Positions 1 through 12,270 of a DNA stretch of 64,000 nt are shown here, piece after piece. The stretch is from Cryptomeria japonica (taxonomy: Eukaryota > Streptophyta > Pinopsida > Cupressales > Cupressaceae). Position 1 is the stretch's first letter; each line of letters starts with the position of its first letter. The DNA is taken from positions 476,936,573-477,000,572 of the forward strand of contig NC_081409.1 of assembly GCF_030272615.1 (NCBI RefSeq), written 5' to 3'. Under the pieces are notes generated by a model, which saw only the letters and a list, made by a program, of their open reading frames with translations, did not search any database and had not been told where the DNA came from. Both the position numbers and the translations under genes were made by a program.

Positions 1-1431
1 ATATGCCGTAGAGTGAATCGGTATATTGAAGTAAGCAACTTGCAAGAGAACCGATATGATGTTGTGAACCAGTATATGTGAAAAAGTGAACCGGTATGTC
101 TGTCTAAGTGAACCGGTATGTTGGAATGTGAACTGGTATATGGAATGTTTTGTATCAAGGTTTCATCTGGTATGACTAACGGTTGGTAGTCTTAGCTTCA
201 GGGTTTCTGGTTGAAGTATCCCAAGCCTATGTGATTCAACCGATGATATCATGTGATGAGTTTGCATTATAATGAAGAACAGATTGTGTTGCCACGTCAG
301 CCTTGTGCGCGTGAAGGATCTTGCATGAAAGAGATTGATCCTATCTACCTCGGGAATGTGCGAAGTCTCTGTAAATGGTGGAGAACGCATGATGGGTTAT
401 CAGCCTCCAAGAAGCGGTGAAGAACAAACATTGGAGAACGTCTTGAGATCTATTCAAGACTGTTGTAATCAATGCAATATGTTCAATGGTTAGGATTGAA
501 CTGACTGAATTAATTAACCTAAATGTTTAGGGCTTAGGGTTTATGCTATCGACCTATCTGTTTCCTATAAGGTCAATGTTTTTCATGTTGAATTTGTTGG
601 CAAATGTTGTGTGTGTATCTAAGTGTAGAGATATGTGATTCTTGTCAGACCAGATAAGAGAATAGATACCTGCAGAGTGTGATTGCAGAAGGAAGGAACT
701 AAAGCGGATCTGCATTGGCATTGAAGTGTTGTTACAAGATCATTATAATACATGTTGACCTCTAACTACTTCAACACTTGGAAAATCCCTTAACAGGGTA
801 GCTTTAACCAACTTGCTGTAAATCCTTTAACAGGGTGGCTCAAAATCATTAAGTTCTTAAAATCCTCTAACAAGGTAACCTTTAACATGGTTTAACCCTT
901 AACCGAGTATTTTAGCCATCCCTTAATCGGGTGATCCCTAGCAAGATTAGTTCCTAACATAACCTATTGTAAAGTCTTTAACCAGACTAGGCTCCTAACG
1001 GAGTGGACTTCAAAAGGGTTCAAAGAACAGCTTGTGGGTATTCATCCCCACCATGGTTTTTCCCAGTTGGGTTTCCACATGAAAAATATGTGTGTTATGT
1101 GTGATGCTTTTCATGTGATACTTTGTTATTCTCTATCAAGCAGTAAAGCATGTTGACCAGTAAGTCTTTACATTTCTGTTGATGTATTACTAGTGTATGC
1201 ATATGGGTGAAATGGAAATAAGATGTTAGATTGTGTGGAAAGCTACTAGTTACCAGTTTATGTCTTTCACATTCTTATTGTGTTTAACAGGTAGTAATCT
1301 GGTTTAGACCGATGTTATTGCATGCCAGTCAAGTGTGGTGCTTTCAGTGAAACCGGTTCAAGGAAAAGTGTTTTTCAGTACTGATTCACCTCCCCCCTCT
1401 TAGTACCGGTTTGGTACTACCCGTTCATCAT
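1..1431 (+). repeat. LTR-like repeat, 3' part, truncated by the window edge
   Basis: The right end has a C-rich stretch (GATTCACCTCCCCCCTCTTAG at about 1384) followed by a TTCATCA end. It resembles the LTR end seen at 10662-10699 and 28494-28532, which also carries GATTCACCCCCCC just before its terminus. Two degenerate repeats lie inside: about 20-30-bp units around GTGAACCGGTATGT at 10-150, and CTTTAACAGGGTGGCT-type units at 772-1022. No primer site or coding sequence follows, so this is a fragment or a solo LTR. Assignment rests on similarity by eye only. Confidence 0.45.
772..1022 (+). repeat. degenerate short tandem repeat (TTAACAGGGT units)
   Basis: Variants of TTAACAGGGTGGCT, TTAACCGAGT, TTAATCGGGTGATC and TAACGGAGTGG recur every 25-40 bases. 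The units are too degenerate for a fixed period. It lies inside the LTR-like fragment and probably belongs to its U3-like part. Confidence 0.45.
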
Positions 1432-3947
1432 TGATTCATCATTCAATGACCAAATCAATGACCAAATTGACCAATCAAAATAACCAGTGGTCACACGACC
1501 AAATTGATTTATGACTGGAAACAAACTACCAGTGGTCACGTGATCAAATTTAATCATTTATCTACATTTTTTGGTAGTTTATTTAGTCATATATTATTGT
1601 TTTTGTACTAGAGAACTGGGGATTTGAAAAATCACCTTCAATTCTCTAAATCTTTAACACTGATCTTTGACAGAGTCGCCACCTCCTTGCAGAGGACAAA
1701 TATTTGAACAACTGGAATTTCTTCACGTCAGATTTGTTTCACAACCAGCACTGCAACACCTCCTTATCATCATATGGTATCATATTGATTCCATCCTCAA
1801 CTTGTCAGGGTACTTAATCATAAGAGCTCAAACCCGCTTTATCTCGTCTACAAATTCTTTGGTTCTTCCCAGTCCTTCTTCAAAAAATGCACACTGGTGC
1901 AGAGATCTCAGATTCACCACTCACAACTTGTGATGTATTATGAAATAATCTTGAAAAATGGATAGATCTAGACATAACTTACATTGAAAGATGAATTACA
2001 ACAGATTCTCCGGCAACATTTATGAGAATTGACTCAAACTGACAAGGGATAGATTAAGAAACTCATCACTCTACGAGGCAAAAGGTTTGGGTCCTATGAC
2101 ACGGGAGAAAAGCTTAACCATCAAATCATAGAAAGACATGGAAAAATCTATGAAACAAACAACTCAATTCTTTTCCAAAGATTCCAGACAACTAATTCCA
2201 CAGTAGTGTCGCTATTTTTGTTGGTTCCCAAAAATGGGTTTACATTGATACAAGGCAAAGACCAAGTTTATTCCTCAAAATACCTATGGAAAGCCACTTC
2301 CAACCGTCAATATCCTTTAGACTTGGACCAACTATGACAAGCATCTGCAAATCCTTCTACACTTTGGACTCTGCAAAACGTGGGAGGGTAATCCCTTTAG
2401 TGAATTTCTTGATCTCTGCACCACACTCAAAGATTCACTAAAACAAAGCAGATGATCTCATAAGTTGGATCAACAATAGGGAGAATGCTCAAGGTTGGAA
2501 AATCCTTTAGTGATCCTCAACCTAACTTGAGCATGAGATGGGTGGGACAACTCAAACTTACATAAAACTTGGAAATATATGTTGATTTTAAATAATTTAT
2601 GACAAATAATAAATTAAATAGATGAGACCTACCAATAAATTAAATAGATGAGAAATTGATAACCTAACGACACCCGCTAGAAAATACCAGTGCCTTATCC
2701 ATTGGGCTTTGAGTCTTTGAAATATTACTGAAACTTGACAAAAATTTATCTAACAACTAATTTGACCTTAAACGATATTTCCTTACAATACCGTTTTGTT
2801 TGCAATTTCTTACACAGACTACTTATCAAATCCTAGTACAAGCATTATCTCTCTATAATTTCATTCAAGCATTTTAATTAAACCCTTGGATTAAAGCATA
2901 GAATACAAAACTACATACATCATAGCAATGCAACAAGTAAATGAAACCCTTGATTCCATTAACTAGAAAGAAAATAAAGTGACACATAGGAGAGTAAGGA
3001 TTTGAAATTGTATCTGTATTAATTTGAAAAGCCATCTTCTATCAGATAACATAGTACATTTCATTTACATAATAACCCACTTGAAATCTGAAACTCGTAT
3101 CTTGTTTTTTTCTCTGCAAAATGACCTTACAATTTTTGCTATTTACTCATGACTTCCCAAAATTGGAACCTAATCCTGCAAACTGGACCTACCTAAAGAG
3201 ACCCTATTTAGAGATTTTGGAGCCTCTTCTTATGGCCTAGATTTCCCTTTTATAGAAAACAAGGGAGAAATAATCTTTAGGCCTAAGGACACATGTCATC
3301 AGAAAAATTAAGCCGAGGCCATACACAATTTTGTTACAGAATATCCCTTATTCGTAAGTTGGTACCCAGGATGAAGTGGAATCAAAATCTTCAACTAATT
3401 ATTGGTAGAAACAAAAAATGCGTGAGTTGTGCCGTTATCACCCTGACACCTTCAGATGAACTTTGAGATGCACATTCTGTTTTACACAACATTTCCCTTC
3501 TTATAAAGGAAACCAAATCCTGGCAAGAAGTAAAATCACCCCCAATCTAGAGGAAGATCTCCAACCTTTATGTCTCGGATCAGAGGAAGTGGAAAGAGGA
3601 GCTTAAGGGAACACATAATATGTTGAGAAGGCATTGCAACTTCCATGTCTTTGTAGAGACGACTGGGTACCACTCCTTACTCGAATAAATCTTTCTTTCA
3701 GTTCCCTATGGGCTCCTTCCTCAAACACTTTGCTAGCTATTGGTAGAGTAAGAGCAGATAATGTGTCATGCGTGGATTTTTCTGATAAGAAAAGGCTTTC
3801 ATGCTCCCTCTAACAATCCTCCAAACTTTCACAACCCCTCTGATAATGAGCAACCTCATACCAGAGAAAAAACATCCATCCAGTGTCAAAAAATATGTAG
3901 CAACTCCATGCACAATCTTGTTCAAACACCATCTTCTTCCCTGATGA
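1432..3947. other. no recognisable gene
   Basis: About 2.5 kb of AT-rich sequence without a convincing coding region, LTR pair or RNA gene. Short direct motifs (CCAGTGGTCAC) recur at 1480-1550. The longest reading frame (1667-1933, 88 codons) has no recognisable motif. I see nothing else that can be supported. Confidence 0.5.
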
Positions 3948-3952
3948 AAAAC

Positions 3953-4320
3953 TGTTAGAGTATTCGGGTATTTACTTGATTAATTAAACATTCTTTGTTT
4001 AATTATTTAAGTTCCCTTTATCTCTTTTACACTTAAGCTAACTTTAGGTGCATATAATTAATTGTTTTAATTAATTATTATGTGCAAACCTAGGTTTTCC
4101 CTTTTTAGGGTTTCTTGACCTATTAAAGGTTGAGTTCTTTCTTTTCATTGTAAGAATCACATTACATATTTTTGTGAATATTGAGCTCTCTCTTTTTGAG
4201 CATATTCTCTGTGTTTTTATGTTCTTCAGATTTTGCTTCATTGCTTCTCCTTGTAACAGGTTATTTGGCTTGCAGAAGATCTTCAGGCTCATGTGATGTT
4301 GTATTTTCTCAACTCCTATA
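3953..4320 (+). repeat. left LTR of the short element
   Basis: Direct repeat of 6207-6574, same length, starting TGTTAGAGTATTCGGG. The next base starts the primer site, which sets the right boundary. AAAAC immediately before it is the target duplication. Confidence 0.92.
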
Positions 4321-4332
4321 TGGTATCAGAGC
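4321..4332 (+). other. primer-binding site, initiator Met tRNA type
   Basis: TGGTATCAGAGC abuts the left LTR. This is the standard plant retrotransposon primer site complementary to the 3' end of initiator tRNA-Met. Confidence 0.93.
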
Positions 4333-6197
4333 GGTGATCTGCAGCTACCTGTTCTTGTTTTGAGAATTTTTGCTTTGGAAGTAGATCTGGGGTTTCAGAA
4401 ATTTTTTATGTACATAGGGTTTGAGCTTTCTTTCTGAGCACTTTGGGCCTAAACGGACCTCACCATTGTGCTCAGAAGGCCCGAAAAGCCCTATGGTCAT
4501 ATAAAATTTGACCTATTTTGGTTCCTGAGCCTCTGGGAGCATTTTTTTTCTCAGATCCAGGCCGTACGACCTTGGCACGCAGATCGAGAAAAAAAATTCA
4601 AAAAAATTAAAAATTTGCCTTTTTACGGCATGCAGGCCGAAATTTTCTTTTAAAAAAAAAAGTCTTTCAAAAAAGTGAAAAAAAAAGGAGGGGTTTGTTT
4701 CTTTTTAAGAAAAAAAAAAAAAAATTTGGCACATTTTTTTGGGTACCGCAGGGTACCGGACTGACAGGCTTGTCAAACCTATCAGTCCGGCCCCTCCATC
4801 CTTCTCCGGCCGCCGCCGGCCAGGTCTTCGACTCTCGCCGGCCGCTGCATGCTCCCCGGCCATCGGCCGCTGCACTGCCCGCCGCTCCTCTTCCCAGCCG
4901 CCGACAGTTCTTACTTTCCTGGCTTTTTTTGCCGGCCGGCCACCGCTCCGCCATCGAGCCACCGCCCTGCCACCGGAGCTCCGCCCGGCCGCCATCGGTG
5001 CGCCACCCACTGGCCACCGGACCACCAACAAGCAACCAGACCCCCTTTTTTGGCTTTTTCAAGGGGGGTTTAGTTTTTTGGCCCTATCTTGGGCATACGA
5101 AGTCATTTTTTCAAAAACGAATAGGCGTCGGAAAGCTGGTTCCGAGGCCGACCTTATGGTGTTGGTAATTTTTTCCAATTTTGTTGTTTGACTATGTTTT
5201 TTAACAGTTAAAGTGAGGTCTCTTTTTTGCACTCCGGGAGACGTAGAATGAGCATCCGAACTCCGTTTTTCAAAAGCTTTATATTTTTGGAAAGCTTGTG
5301 TTGTGTAATTTCCAGAAAAATGGGTTTTATTTCCAGCTTCTACTCCATGCATATTTTATTTAGTTTTTTGCTTTTCAGCACTCTGGTGGATATCGTGGTT
5401 GTTTCAGGTCCTGGGATCTCTTTTCTGAGTAGGGTGTCTCTGTTTTGATTCTCGTTTCTATTTCCAGTCTTCTTATCATTGTAGCTTGTAATTATGCAAA
5501 CGCACTGAGATAAAGTGCCATCATGCATTGTTTACTTGGAATCTTGCATATCTTGTGTCTCGTTGTACATGCACTATTGATCAAGTGCCATGAGGGGGTT
5601 GATGTTTTCCTTTGTTTGCCATCTTCCTTTGTCAAGTGAGTGTTCCTTCCATGACATTCACCTCATGATGATGTGTCTTAGCACCTTTGATGTTCTTGGT
5701 TCTTCATCATGCAGTTGTTTTTGGTTGTCCTTTTCAGTGTTCCTGTCTCTCTCCCACTTCCGCATTATGGGGAGGTTTATCCTGTTGGTTCTAATGCTTC
5801 CGTGGTTCGATTGATCAGCTCTTCAGGCTTTGGTTTCTCATGCCATCTGTATCTTCGATTTCAGTTGTTTTGCCTTGTTTGCCTCTTGATTCGAGTAGTG
5901 TCATTTGAGGGCACTCATGCAGATTACAGTCTTCTCTACCTGGTCATGTTCTAGTTCAGTGGATGTTCTTCAGATCAGCAGTTATTCTTTGATAGAGTTT
6001 GCATGTTCTTCATGCTTCAGTGGTGTTCTTTTATCTGTTTTTGGAGAGGAGTTTTTTTCCCACTAGGTTTTCTCCTTTATCTCCGTTTCATAGAGATTTC
6101 ATTGTATTTGGGTACCTGATCAGGCCTTGTTGCCGGGACCCATCTTTATTGCTTTCAGTAGCTATTCTAGGTTTTAGCTTCTCCCTAAGTCTAGCTT
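4333..6197 (+). other. non-coding interior of the short LTR element
   Basis: The leader continues to about 4730. A GC-rich island follows at roughly 4740-5010, markedly different from its AT-rich surroundings. It opens with a 13-bp stem (4756-4768 pairing with 4778-4790, one mismatch, 9-base loop). The second half (5220-6190) is T-rich on the + strand. Overlapping frames across the GC island (up to 157 codons on both strands) reflect base composition and carry no motif. The stem could serve RNA dimerisation or packaging, but that is inference. Confidence 0.6.
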
Positions 6198-6206
6198 AAG
6201 GGGGGG
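6198..6206 (+). other. polypurine tract
   Basis: AAGGGGGGG lies directly against the start of the right LTR, as expected for the plus-strand primer of reverse transcription. Confidence 0.85.
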
Positions 6207-6574
6207 TGTTAGAGTATTCGGGTATTTACTTGATTAATTAAACATTGTTTGTTTAATTATTTAAGTTCCCTTTATCTCTTTTACACTTAAGCTAACTTTA
6301 GGTGCATATAATTAATTGTTTTAATTAATTATTATGTGCAAACCTAGGTTTTCCCTTTTTTGGGTTTCTTGACCTATTAAAGGTTGAGTTCTTTCTTTTC
6401 ATTGTAAGAATCACATTACATATTTTTGTGAATATTGAGCTCTCTCTTTTTGAGCATATTCTCTGTGTTTGTATGTTCTTTAGATTTTGCTTCATTGCTT
6501 CTCCTTGTAACAGGTTATTCGGCTTGCAGAAGATCTTCAGGCTCATGTGGTCTTGTATTTTCTCAACTCCTATA
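6207..6574 (+). repeat. right LTR of the short element
   Basis: Direct repeat of 3953-4320 with about 7 differences. It is followed by AAAAC (6575-6579), the second copy of the target duplication. Confidence 0.92.
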
Positions 6575-6579
6575 AAAAC

Positions 6580-7850
6580 TGCTCTCAGAAAATGAAGAAG
6601 TTTATATCCTTTTCTACCCATTAATCACCACCATACTAGATTAATAATCGAAGTTCAAATTAAAAAATGGCAGTGCTCACTCATGTGAAGAATCATCATC
6701 CCGATATTTTCTACTCATCCTGTCAGCTATGAATTCCAGAAACCATACCTATCAAACCCAGGTCACTGTCACCTCTAGGCCATCAATCTACTGCCTCCTG
6801 CATAGGCTCACTTTACGCTAACGATTTTGTTCTGATCTTATTCCTCCTTGAGTGTACAATTTGTGCTTCAGAATCCTTGTGAACAAGCAATCTTTGATTT
6901 CATCGGGGAACCCATGATACTTCATATCAAACTAAGAAGTTATCCCAATCCCCTTATGCCTCTAAAATAGTCATTCCTTATTGTCAAATCAACCTTGATC
7001 CAATAAAAACATTCCACAAGGTCCCTCGGGGATGAGTCGACATTCATAAATTCCAACTTGTCGCTATCTGTTCCAAGTCAACAAGCATGTATTATGTTCA
7101 TTCTATCTTTCCCACGCGGTCGACAACCAATACCTTTAATGACCCTTTTAAAAATCAGTTTGAAACTCCATCGTAGATCTTTCCCAGCTTGGCAAATCAA
7201 GCAATCACTAATGGTCAATATTGCATTGACCTTCCATCGTAGCTTATGGACCCATTAATCCTGTGACGTAACAGTGCCATATCATCTCTTAGCCTAACAC
7301 TATCAGCAGCCCCACCGTTGGTCTTCTTGGTCAGCCCGGGACACGTGGCATCATCTCGTGATTCCGTGGTCCATAAACTTCTTGCATCTTCTTTCATGGG
7401 GTCATAAGGAACGTTGGATCTGTTCTCTCTTTACCTTGCAGTCACGATGTCCGCCAACCTTTGTGAATTATACATTAAGCACTTTTCTACTATAGATTAA
7501 AATATCCTCGTCCATTATAAACACATGCAAATAGAAGACCTTTAGTAACTCAGACCTTACCTTTTGGGGAACGGTAATATGAACTGTTTGAAAAGTCAAA
7601 CCGCTAGCTTGTCCTGCCCGCTTTGGACGTCTGGCATCATCTCGTGGTGTCACGGTCTTTATTTTCCCTGCACTTTCATCTGTGTTGAAGCGCAAACCGT
7701 CAGATCTATCATGCCTTTATCCACTGACTGAAATGTTTAAGATTTTAGACTTAGGAAAAATATAAGGGGCCCAACTGAAAATAAGTTAAGCGCCTAGGAA
7801 ATACAATGGCCCCGCCAACGGTAATCGACCCTTGGCTTAAGTGGGAAAGG
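6580..7850. other. no recognisable gene
   Basis: Continuation of the sequence the short element landed in. A phrase GGCATCATCTCGTG recurs at 7347 and 7632, suggesting an old duplicated segment. No coding region, LTR or RNA gene can be supported. Confidence 0.45.
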
Positions 7851-8013
7851 TAATGATGGAAAATAATAGGCTTAGGGTTTTTCTTTTTAAAGACTTTATT
7901 AGAAATCATAACCCCTAAAACCTTAAATCTTGACAGAGGGCAAAATAAATCCAGAATGATAAATATTTCGACTCAAATATGAAAATTTTGTTCAGTCATT
8001 TTTATGACTATCA
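7851..8013. repeat. left direct repeat
   Basis: Matches 9348-9517 with scattered differences. Both contain GGCTTAGGGTTTTTC near the start and TTTTGTTCAGTCATTTTTA near the end. Confidence 0.75.
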
Positions 8014-8617
8014 GTGGCTCTAGTTGGGGACATTCATTTCACCAGAATGAAAATAGAATCCAGAATCTTTGGTGAAGCAGACCACTTTGTAGAGCAGACC
8101 AAAAAGAAGTTACCTGGACAAGGCAACTTCAACAGAAAGGAAACTACACAAAAATGAAACCTAACTAATGCTCATGGATAATAACAACTAAAAGGAAAGT
8201 AGGGCTTCAAGAATTGTCCATGAGAAAACAATTCAAGAGAGAAAAGGTAACTACTCCATTGGGCATAGAGTTAGAAAAAATTACTCTACCCCAAGATGCT
8301 TGTGGCCTATAGGTCAAACCACATGTGATGGACCTAGGCCATCTGAAAAATCAATCAATGTTTCCCTCAGTCAAATATGTAGTTATGATTGTATTGCATC
8401 TTGAACAATCTAGAGATATTACTATCATATACCTGTTCATGACCAACAAGCTCTTCATCCTTCAACATATCATAAAAACCTTTACCTCAGTACACCCTTC
8501 ACTGATCTGAACCTTATCACCAGGAATTGATTGAAATAAACAATGCCCATGCTCAATGTGTAAAATAAAAATATGTTGATAACAATATTTATCAAGTTTC
8601 ATTATAGCCCCATCAAG

Positions 8618-9285
8618 CTAAAAAGGGAAGTGAAACACTTCATACCCTATTATGCAACCGACATCATGAAAATTGGTCTCTTCATTTGTTTGCACCTCCA
8701 TAATATATTCATCATTGAAGCATTCTCGCAAACATAATACAAATTCATTACAAATGTCAAAGGAAATTCTCTCATATGCTGGTCCATCCAACATAACAAT
8801 TGATTTACAAAAATCTATATCTAAACAATCAACATTTGAAAACCATTCTAATTCACTTCTATTTCCCATTGACATAGTCATTGATTCTTGATCACTATTT
8901 TGTATACTTGGATCACTGTATGATGAAAAAGAATCATTACTGACCTTCTCAACAAAACTATCCTTATGCACAACAAAATATTCCAATTCTAGTTTTAAAA
9001 TGTCATGTGGAGCACTAAGGCAACAATATTCTTCATCCACTTCACAGCCTTGGATAATATCAATGAACTCCACACTCTCATATTCAATGTTAGCATTTGT
9101 ACATCAGAAAGAAAATTATCCTCACATTCACTAGTCACAAATGTTTCCAAATCAGATTTAAAGAAATCATCAAAATTATCAGGATAACAGGTTTCATCAC
9201 AACCTATTTCATCTTCTTCACTTCCCCATTCTTCATATGAAGCAAACTTCTCACACAAAGCAAACTCATTATATGGTTGATCCAT
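8618..9285 (-). pseudogene. acidic hypothetical protein, one frameshift
   Basis: Two overlapping frames on the - strand (9285 to 8995, then 9073 to 8618) join into one protein of about 220 residues if one frameshift near 9070 is allowed. It starts MDQPYNEFALCEKF. The protein is rich in Glu, Asp, Ser and Cys, with scattered Cys but no regular zinc-knuckle spacing, no membrane segment and no motif I recognise. It is the only long frame inside the small repeat-bounded unit, so it may be a remnant of that element's own protein. Function unknown. Confidence 0.35.
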
Positions 9286-9347
9286 ATATTTGTTTGATAT
9301 AATCTATGTATTATCCATAGACTTCTGAATCATTTCATGAAAAACTG

Positions 9348-9517
9348 TAATGATAGAAAATAACAGGCTTAGGGTTTTTCTTTTACAAGACTTAATCAGA
9401 AATCATAACCCCTAAAACTCTAAACCTTGAACCTTGACAGAGGGAAAAATAAATCCAGAAAGACAAATCTTTCGACTGAAATATGAAAATTTTGTTCAGT
9501 CATTTTTAGGACTATCA
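9348..9517. repeat. right direct repeat
   Basis: Second copy of 7851-8013, about 7 bases longer through small insertions. Confidence 0.75.
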
Positions 9518-9814
9518 CATCCCAAAATGTCAATTTATTGAGCCAAGTCAAGAAAAAGAAGCCTATTCTCAAGCAAACCCTAAATAGTTGAAACTTCTTG
9601 TACAAAAATCAAAAGCTCTTGTTGAAGTACCATGTTTTCCTACACCATTTCCATGACTACCTACACAATTTCAACAACGAATTTGACCAGGAACCATTGA
9701 GAACCCCTGCTTTTAATCAAAGGTTTGGATTATCCCAATCAATCAATAGGAGTAGTTGGGTTTCATTATCTCTCCTTCCTTAACTAGAGATCACATATTG
9801 AGTGTCTTCCATAT
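9518..9814. other. no recognisable gene
   Basis: Short interval between the small repeat unit and the next LTR. Nothing identifiable. Confidence 0.4.
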
Positions 9815-10699
9815 TGGAAATTGACACTCATTTGGGTTATAGGTGTTGACATTGTTGGCAACACACTTTATGGGAGATCTGATAATCAAGGTAGCCAACA
9901 TTCAGGGAACAGATAGACATGTAATCGATAAACTTGGAACCGTTATTCTAAGGTTGACATAGGAGATTGATCTGGAAAGCATGGAAGTGGCAACAATCAT
10001 ATTGTTTCATGTTTATATTTTGTTTGGGTTGACATGTGTCTTATCATTTGTAATATGGTTGTAAGCCGACATAAGTCATTTGTGTTTTTTCATGTAATTG
10101 GGTATATGAGTCAGTCTGGGTTAGGTAATTTTGAGGATATGACAGATAAGAGATGCGATAGTTTATGTGATGGTATATGAGCAAGTCTTGATCGATAGAA
10201 TGGAAATGTAATGATCTGCAATCGGTCTTGATTATTTGTCTAGAGTTTTGGGAAGTGATCTAAGCTACGGGTAAGGAAGGTTATAGTAAAACTAGTACAA
10301 ACAGTGCTTTAATTGGAACTCATCCAACATAGCAGATGCTCATTTTGAGTTTAGGTTTTGTTTGTAATCCAGTACTTTGGATTTGTAGTCAGTGAGGCTC
10401 CTTTTGTGATGAGAAGTGTGCCTTCCTGCATGTGTAGGCCCCTCTTGTCATATTTATTCAGTTGGCCAGTGGATAGATATTGTGGGTCTCCAATCCCACC
10501 GTGGTTTTTCCTCTTTGAGGTTTTCCATGTATAAATCTATGTGTTATGGTGTTGATTCATGTGGTTGCATTATTATTACTTGTTGTTACTTTCTTTTATG
10601 CATACCGGTTATTAAGTAGATTTGTTAATAAGGTTAAAAATATTATATCCAACAAAACACTGATTCACCCCCCCCTCTCAGTATTCTTCGATTCCAACA
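9815..10699 (+). repeat. left LTR of the old element
   Basis: Begins TGGAAATTGACACTCATTTG and ends ATTCCAACA. It is a direct repeat of 27650-28532 and includes the C-rich GATTCACCCCCC box near its end. Confidence 0.87.
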
Positions 10700-10701
10700 A
10701 T

Positions 10702-10713
10702 TGGTATTAGAGC
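10702..10713 (+). other. primer-binding site, initiator Met tRNA type
   Basis: TGGTATTAGAGC differs from the canonical TGGTATCAGAGC at one base and lies two bases after the LTR end. Confidence 0.85.
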
Positions 10714-11790
10714 TTGGTGCCTCGGAATAAGTCTAACAACTTGAGGAAGATACTGTATCCAAAATCCATGGAGATGAGTCTACAAAAGGAACTTGAAGTA
10801 GCACTTGAAGACTATGATGCTGAAAGGTTGAAGAACTTGAAGCTACAAGATGAGTTGATTTCTACAAAGGAATTCATCCTTACCCTGCAGGAAAGGTTAT
10901 CATTTGCTCAAGCTAAAAGAAAGGAAATTTTACAAAATATGGACGATGAAGAGAAGAATTCCCTTAAGGAATTATGTCAGAAGTTGAGTCAAGAGAATAA
11001 TGTCATGAAGAATGAGATGCAAGCCATGACCACAAGGATGTCTAAGGAAATTGAAGACTAGAAGAAGAATGTAGAAAATATTTCTATATCTCTGAAAGAC
11101 AGATCTGAGGAATGCATTAGGCTGGCGCATGATAATGATGTGTTGAGACCTGAGTTGGTGCAATCATAGAATAATGAGCAAGAGTTGCAAATAATGGTGA
11201 TAGTCCTAAGAAGTGACTTGGATCCTACAAATGAATACAAAGAAAAATTTAGGGTTAGTTCTGCCAGGCTTGATGAATTACTGAAGGATCAAAGAGACAT
11301 TGGAGATACTATAGGTCTTGGATTTGAGCATGGAGAAAGCTTCGGTACTGCAAATCAGGGGAATCTAACAGACAACCGGAATCTGAAATTACTGGTAAGT
11401 CAACCCAATGCACACAAATTTAATGGTAGATGCTTTGTTTGTAATAAGTTTGGTCATAGAGCAAGTCAATGCAGGAATATAGCAAATCAAAATCTTAATG
11501 TGGTTCCCAATCAGTGTTCAAATTATAAGAAGTATGGTCATAGGACAAAAGATTGTAGAATGAATGTGAGATATCATGCATGTGGAAAGTTTGGACATAT
11601 GGCTAATCAATGTAGGTCAAAGAACGGTTAAGGACTCAACAAGGCAATTCAGAAGAACAATGTTGCTTGCTCTGCATGCAAAAAAATATGACACATTGCT
11701 AAATATTGCAGAAGCAAGAATACACTAGAAGGGAATGACACATCTAATGAGAAGGGAAAGCAAAAGGTTGATGAAATCTAGCAAGTTCAT
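10714..11790 (+). pseudogene. gag: gag-like protein: coiled coil plus CCHC zinc knuckles
   Basis: This is the nucleocapsid-type protein that would package the element RNA. The first part (10714-11170) is a heptad-rich coiled coil (LQKELEVALEDYDAERLKN). The second part (11185-11631) carries CCHC knuckles CFVCNKFGHRASQC, CSNYKKYGHRTKDC and CGKFGHMANQC. Two of the three deviate from C-x2-C-x4-H-x4-C. A fourth (CSACKKI, stop, HIAKYC) lies just past the stop near 11630. Stops near 11060, 11168, 11630 and 11690 and the frame change between 11061 and 11185 show that it is dead. The phrase SSARLDELLKDQR before the knuckles resembles the C-terminal part of copia-type gag. No pol follows. Confidence 0.75.
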
Positions 11791-12270
11791 GCTAAACAAT
11801 GGGTTAGGAAATCTGATGATCAACCAATAGAGGCAAATTCACCGGTTACTCAACCGACAGAGCATAATGTTTCTACATAGGCAGGAAACACATTTGGTAA
11901 CTAAGGCATTAGCCTTAGGGGGAGGCAAATGAATGACAAATTCTGCATTACCCCCGGTAGAAGCCAGAAAGCTTGTTTCAGATCTTGGTGAAGTCAGTTT
12001 GGAGGACAACCAACACTGAGATAATGGATTTTGTATCCGGTATCATATGCCAGCATGCATTAATGTCAATAAGGGATTAGGGTTTCGTAAGATAAAAGCA
12101 TAAGTTGCTTCATTTCTAATCACACAACACTCAGAGCGAAGTAGAGAGAGTTTAAGGCGATCAAGGCGATTAAGAGCATTTTTCAGCGATTTCCAGTATT
12201 TTCTGAGCAGATTTTCACCATCTTAGGTTGAGAGGTATTTTCTCTATTTTTCATGCTACTTTTCTGAATC
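11791..12270 (+). other. spacer between gag and accessory ORF
   Basis: About 480 bp without coding sequence. The stretch before the ATG at 12271 (12120-12260: AGAGAGAGT, repeated GGCGAT, then T-rich) looks like a leader, so the accessory ORF may have come with its own 5' untranslated region. No clear TATA box. Confidence 0.35.

Larger units (their letters stand above)
3953..6574 (+). mobile_element. short non-autonomous LTR retrotransposon (TRIM/LARD-like)
   Basis: Complete insertion: two 368-bp LTRs (3953-4320 and 6207-6574), a primer-binding site directly after the left LTR, a purine tract directly before the right LTR, and a 5-bp target duplication AAAAC at 3948-3952 and 6575-6579. The LTRs differ at about 7 positions by eye. 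The 1.9-kb interior has no gag or pol; its reading frames are short and show no retroelement motif. It must therefore depend on proteins of another element, and the Met-type primer site is compatible with either copia or gypsy partners. It begins TGTTAGAG and ends CTCCTATA, so the usual CA end is replaced by TA. Confidence 0.9.
7851..9517. mobile_element. small unit between 163/170-bp direct repeats, possible old TRIM-like element
   Basis: The segment is bounded by direct repeats 7851-8013 and 9348-9517 that start TAATGAT and end GACTATCA; counted from the inner TG they have TG...CA ends. The interior holds one acidic minus-strand reading frame (8618-9285). I found no clean primer site, purine tract or target duplication, so orientation and element class are open. 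It could also be a plain duplicated segment. Confidence 0.5.

Noticed and set aside
4667-5191. Overlapping frames of 74-157 codons on both strands over the GC-rich island
   Set aside because: They overlap in many frames at once, are Pro/Arg/Gly-rich from base composition, carry no motif and lie inside a non-coding LTR element.
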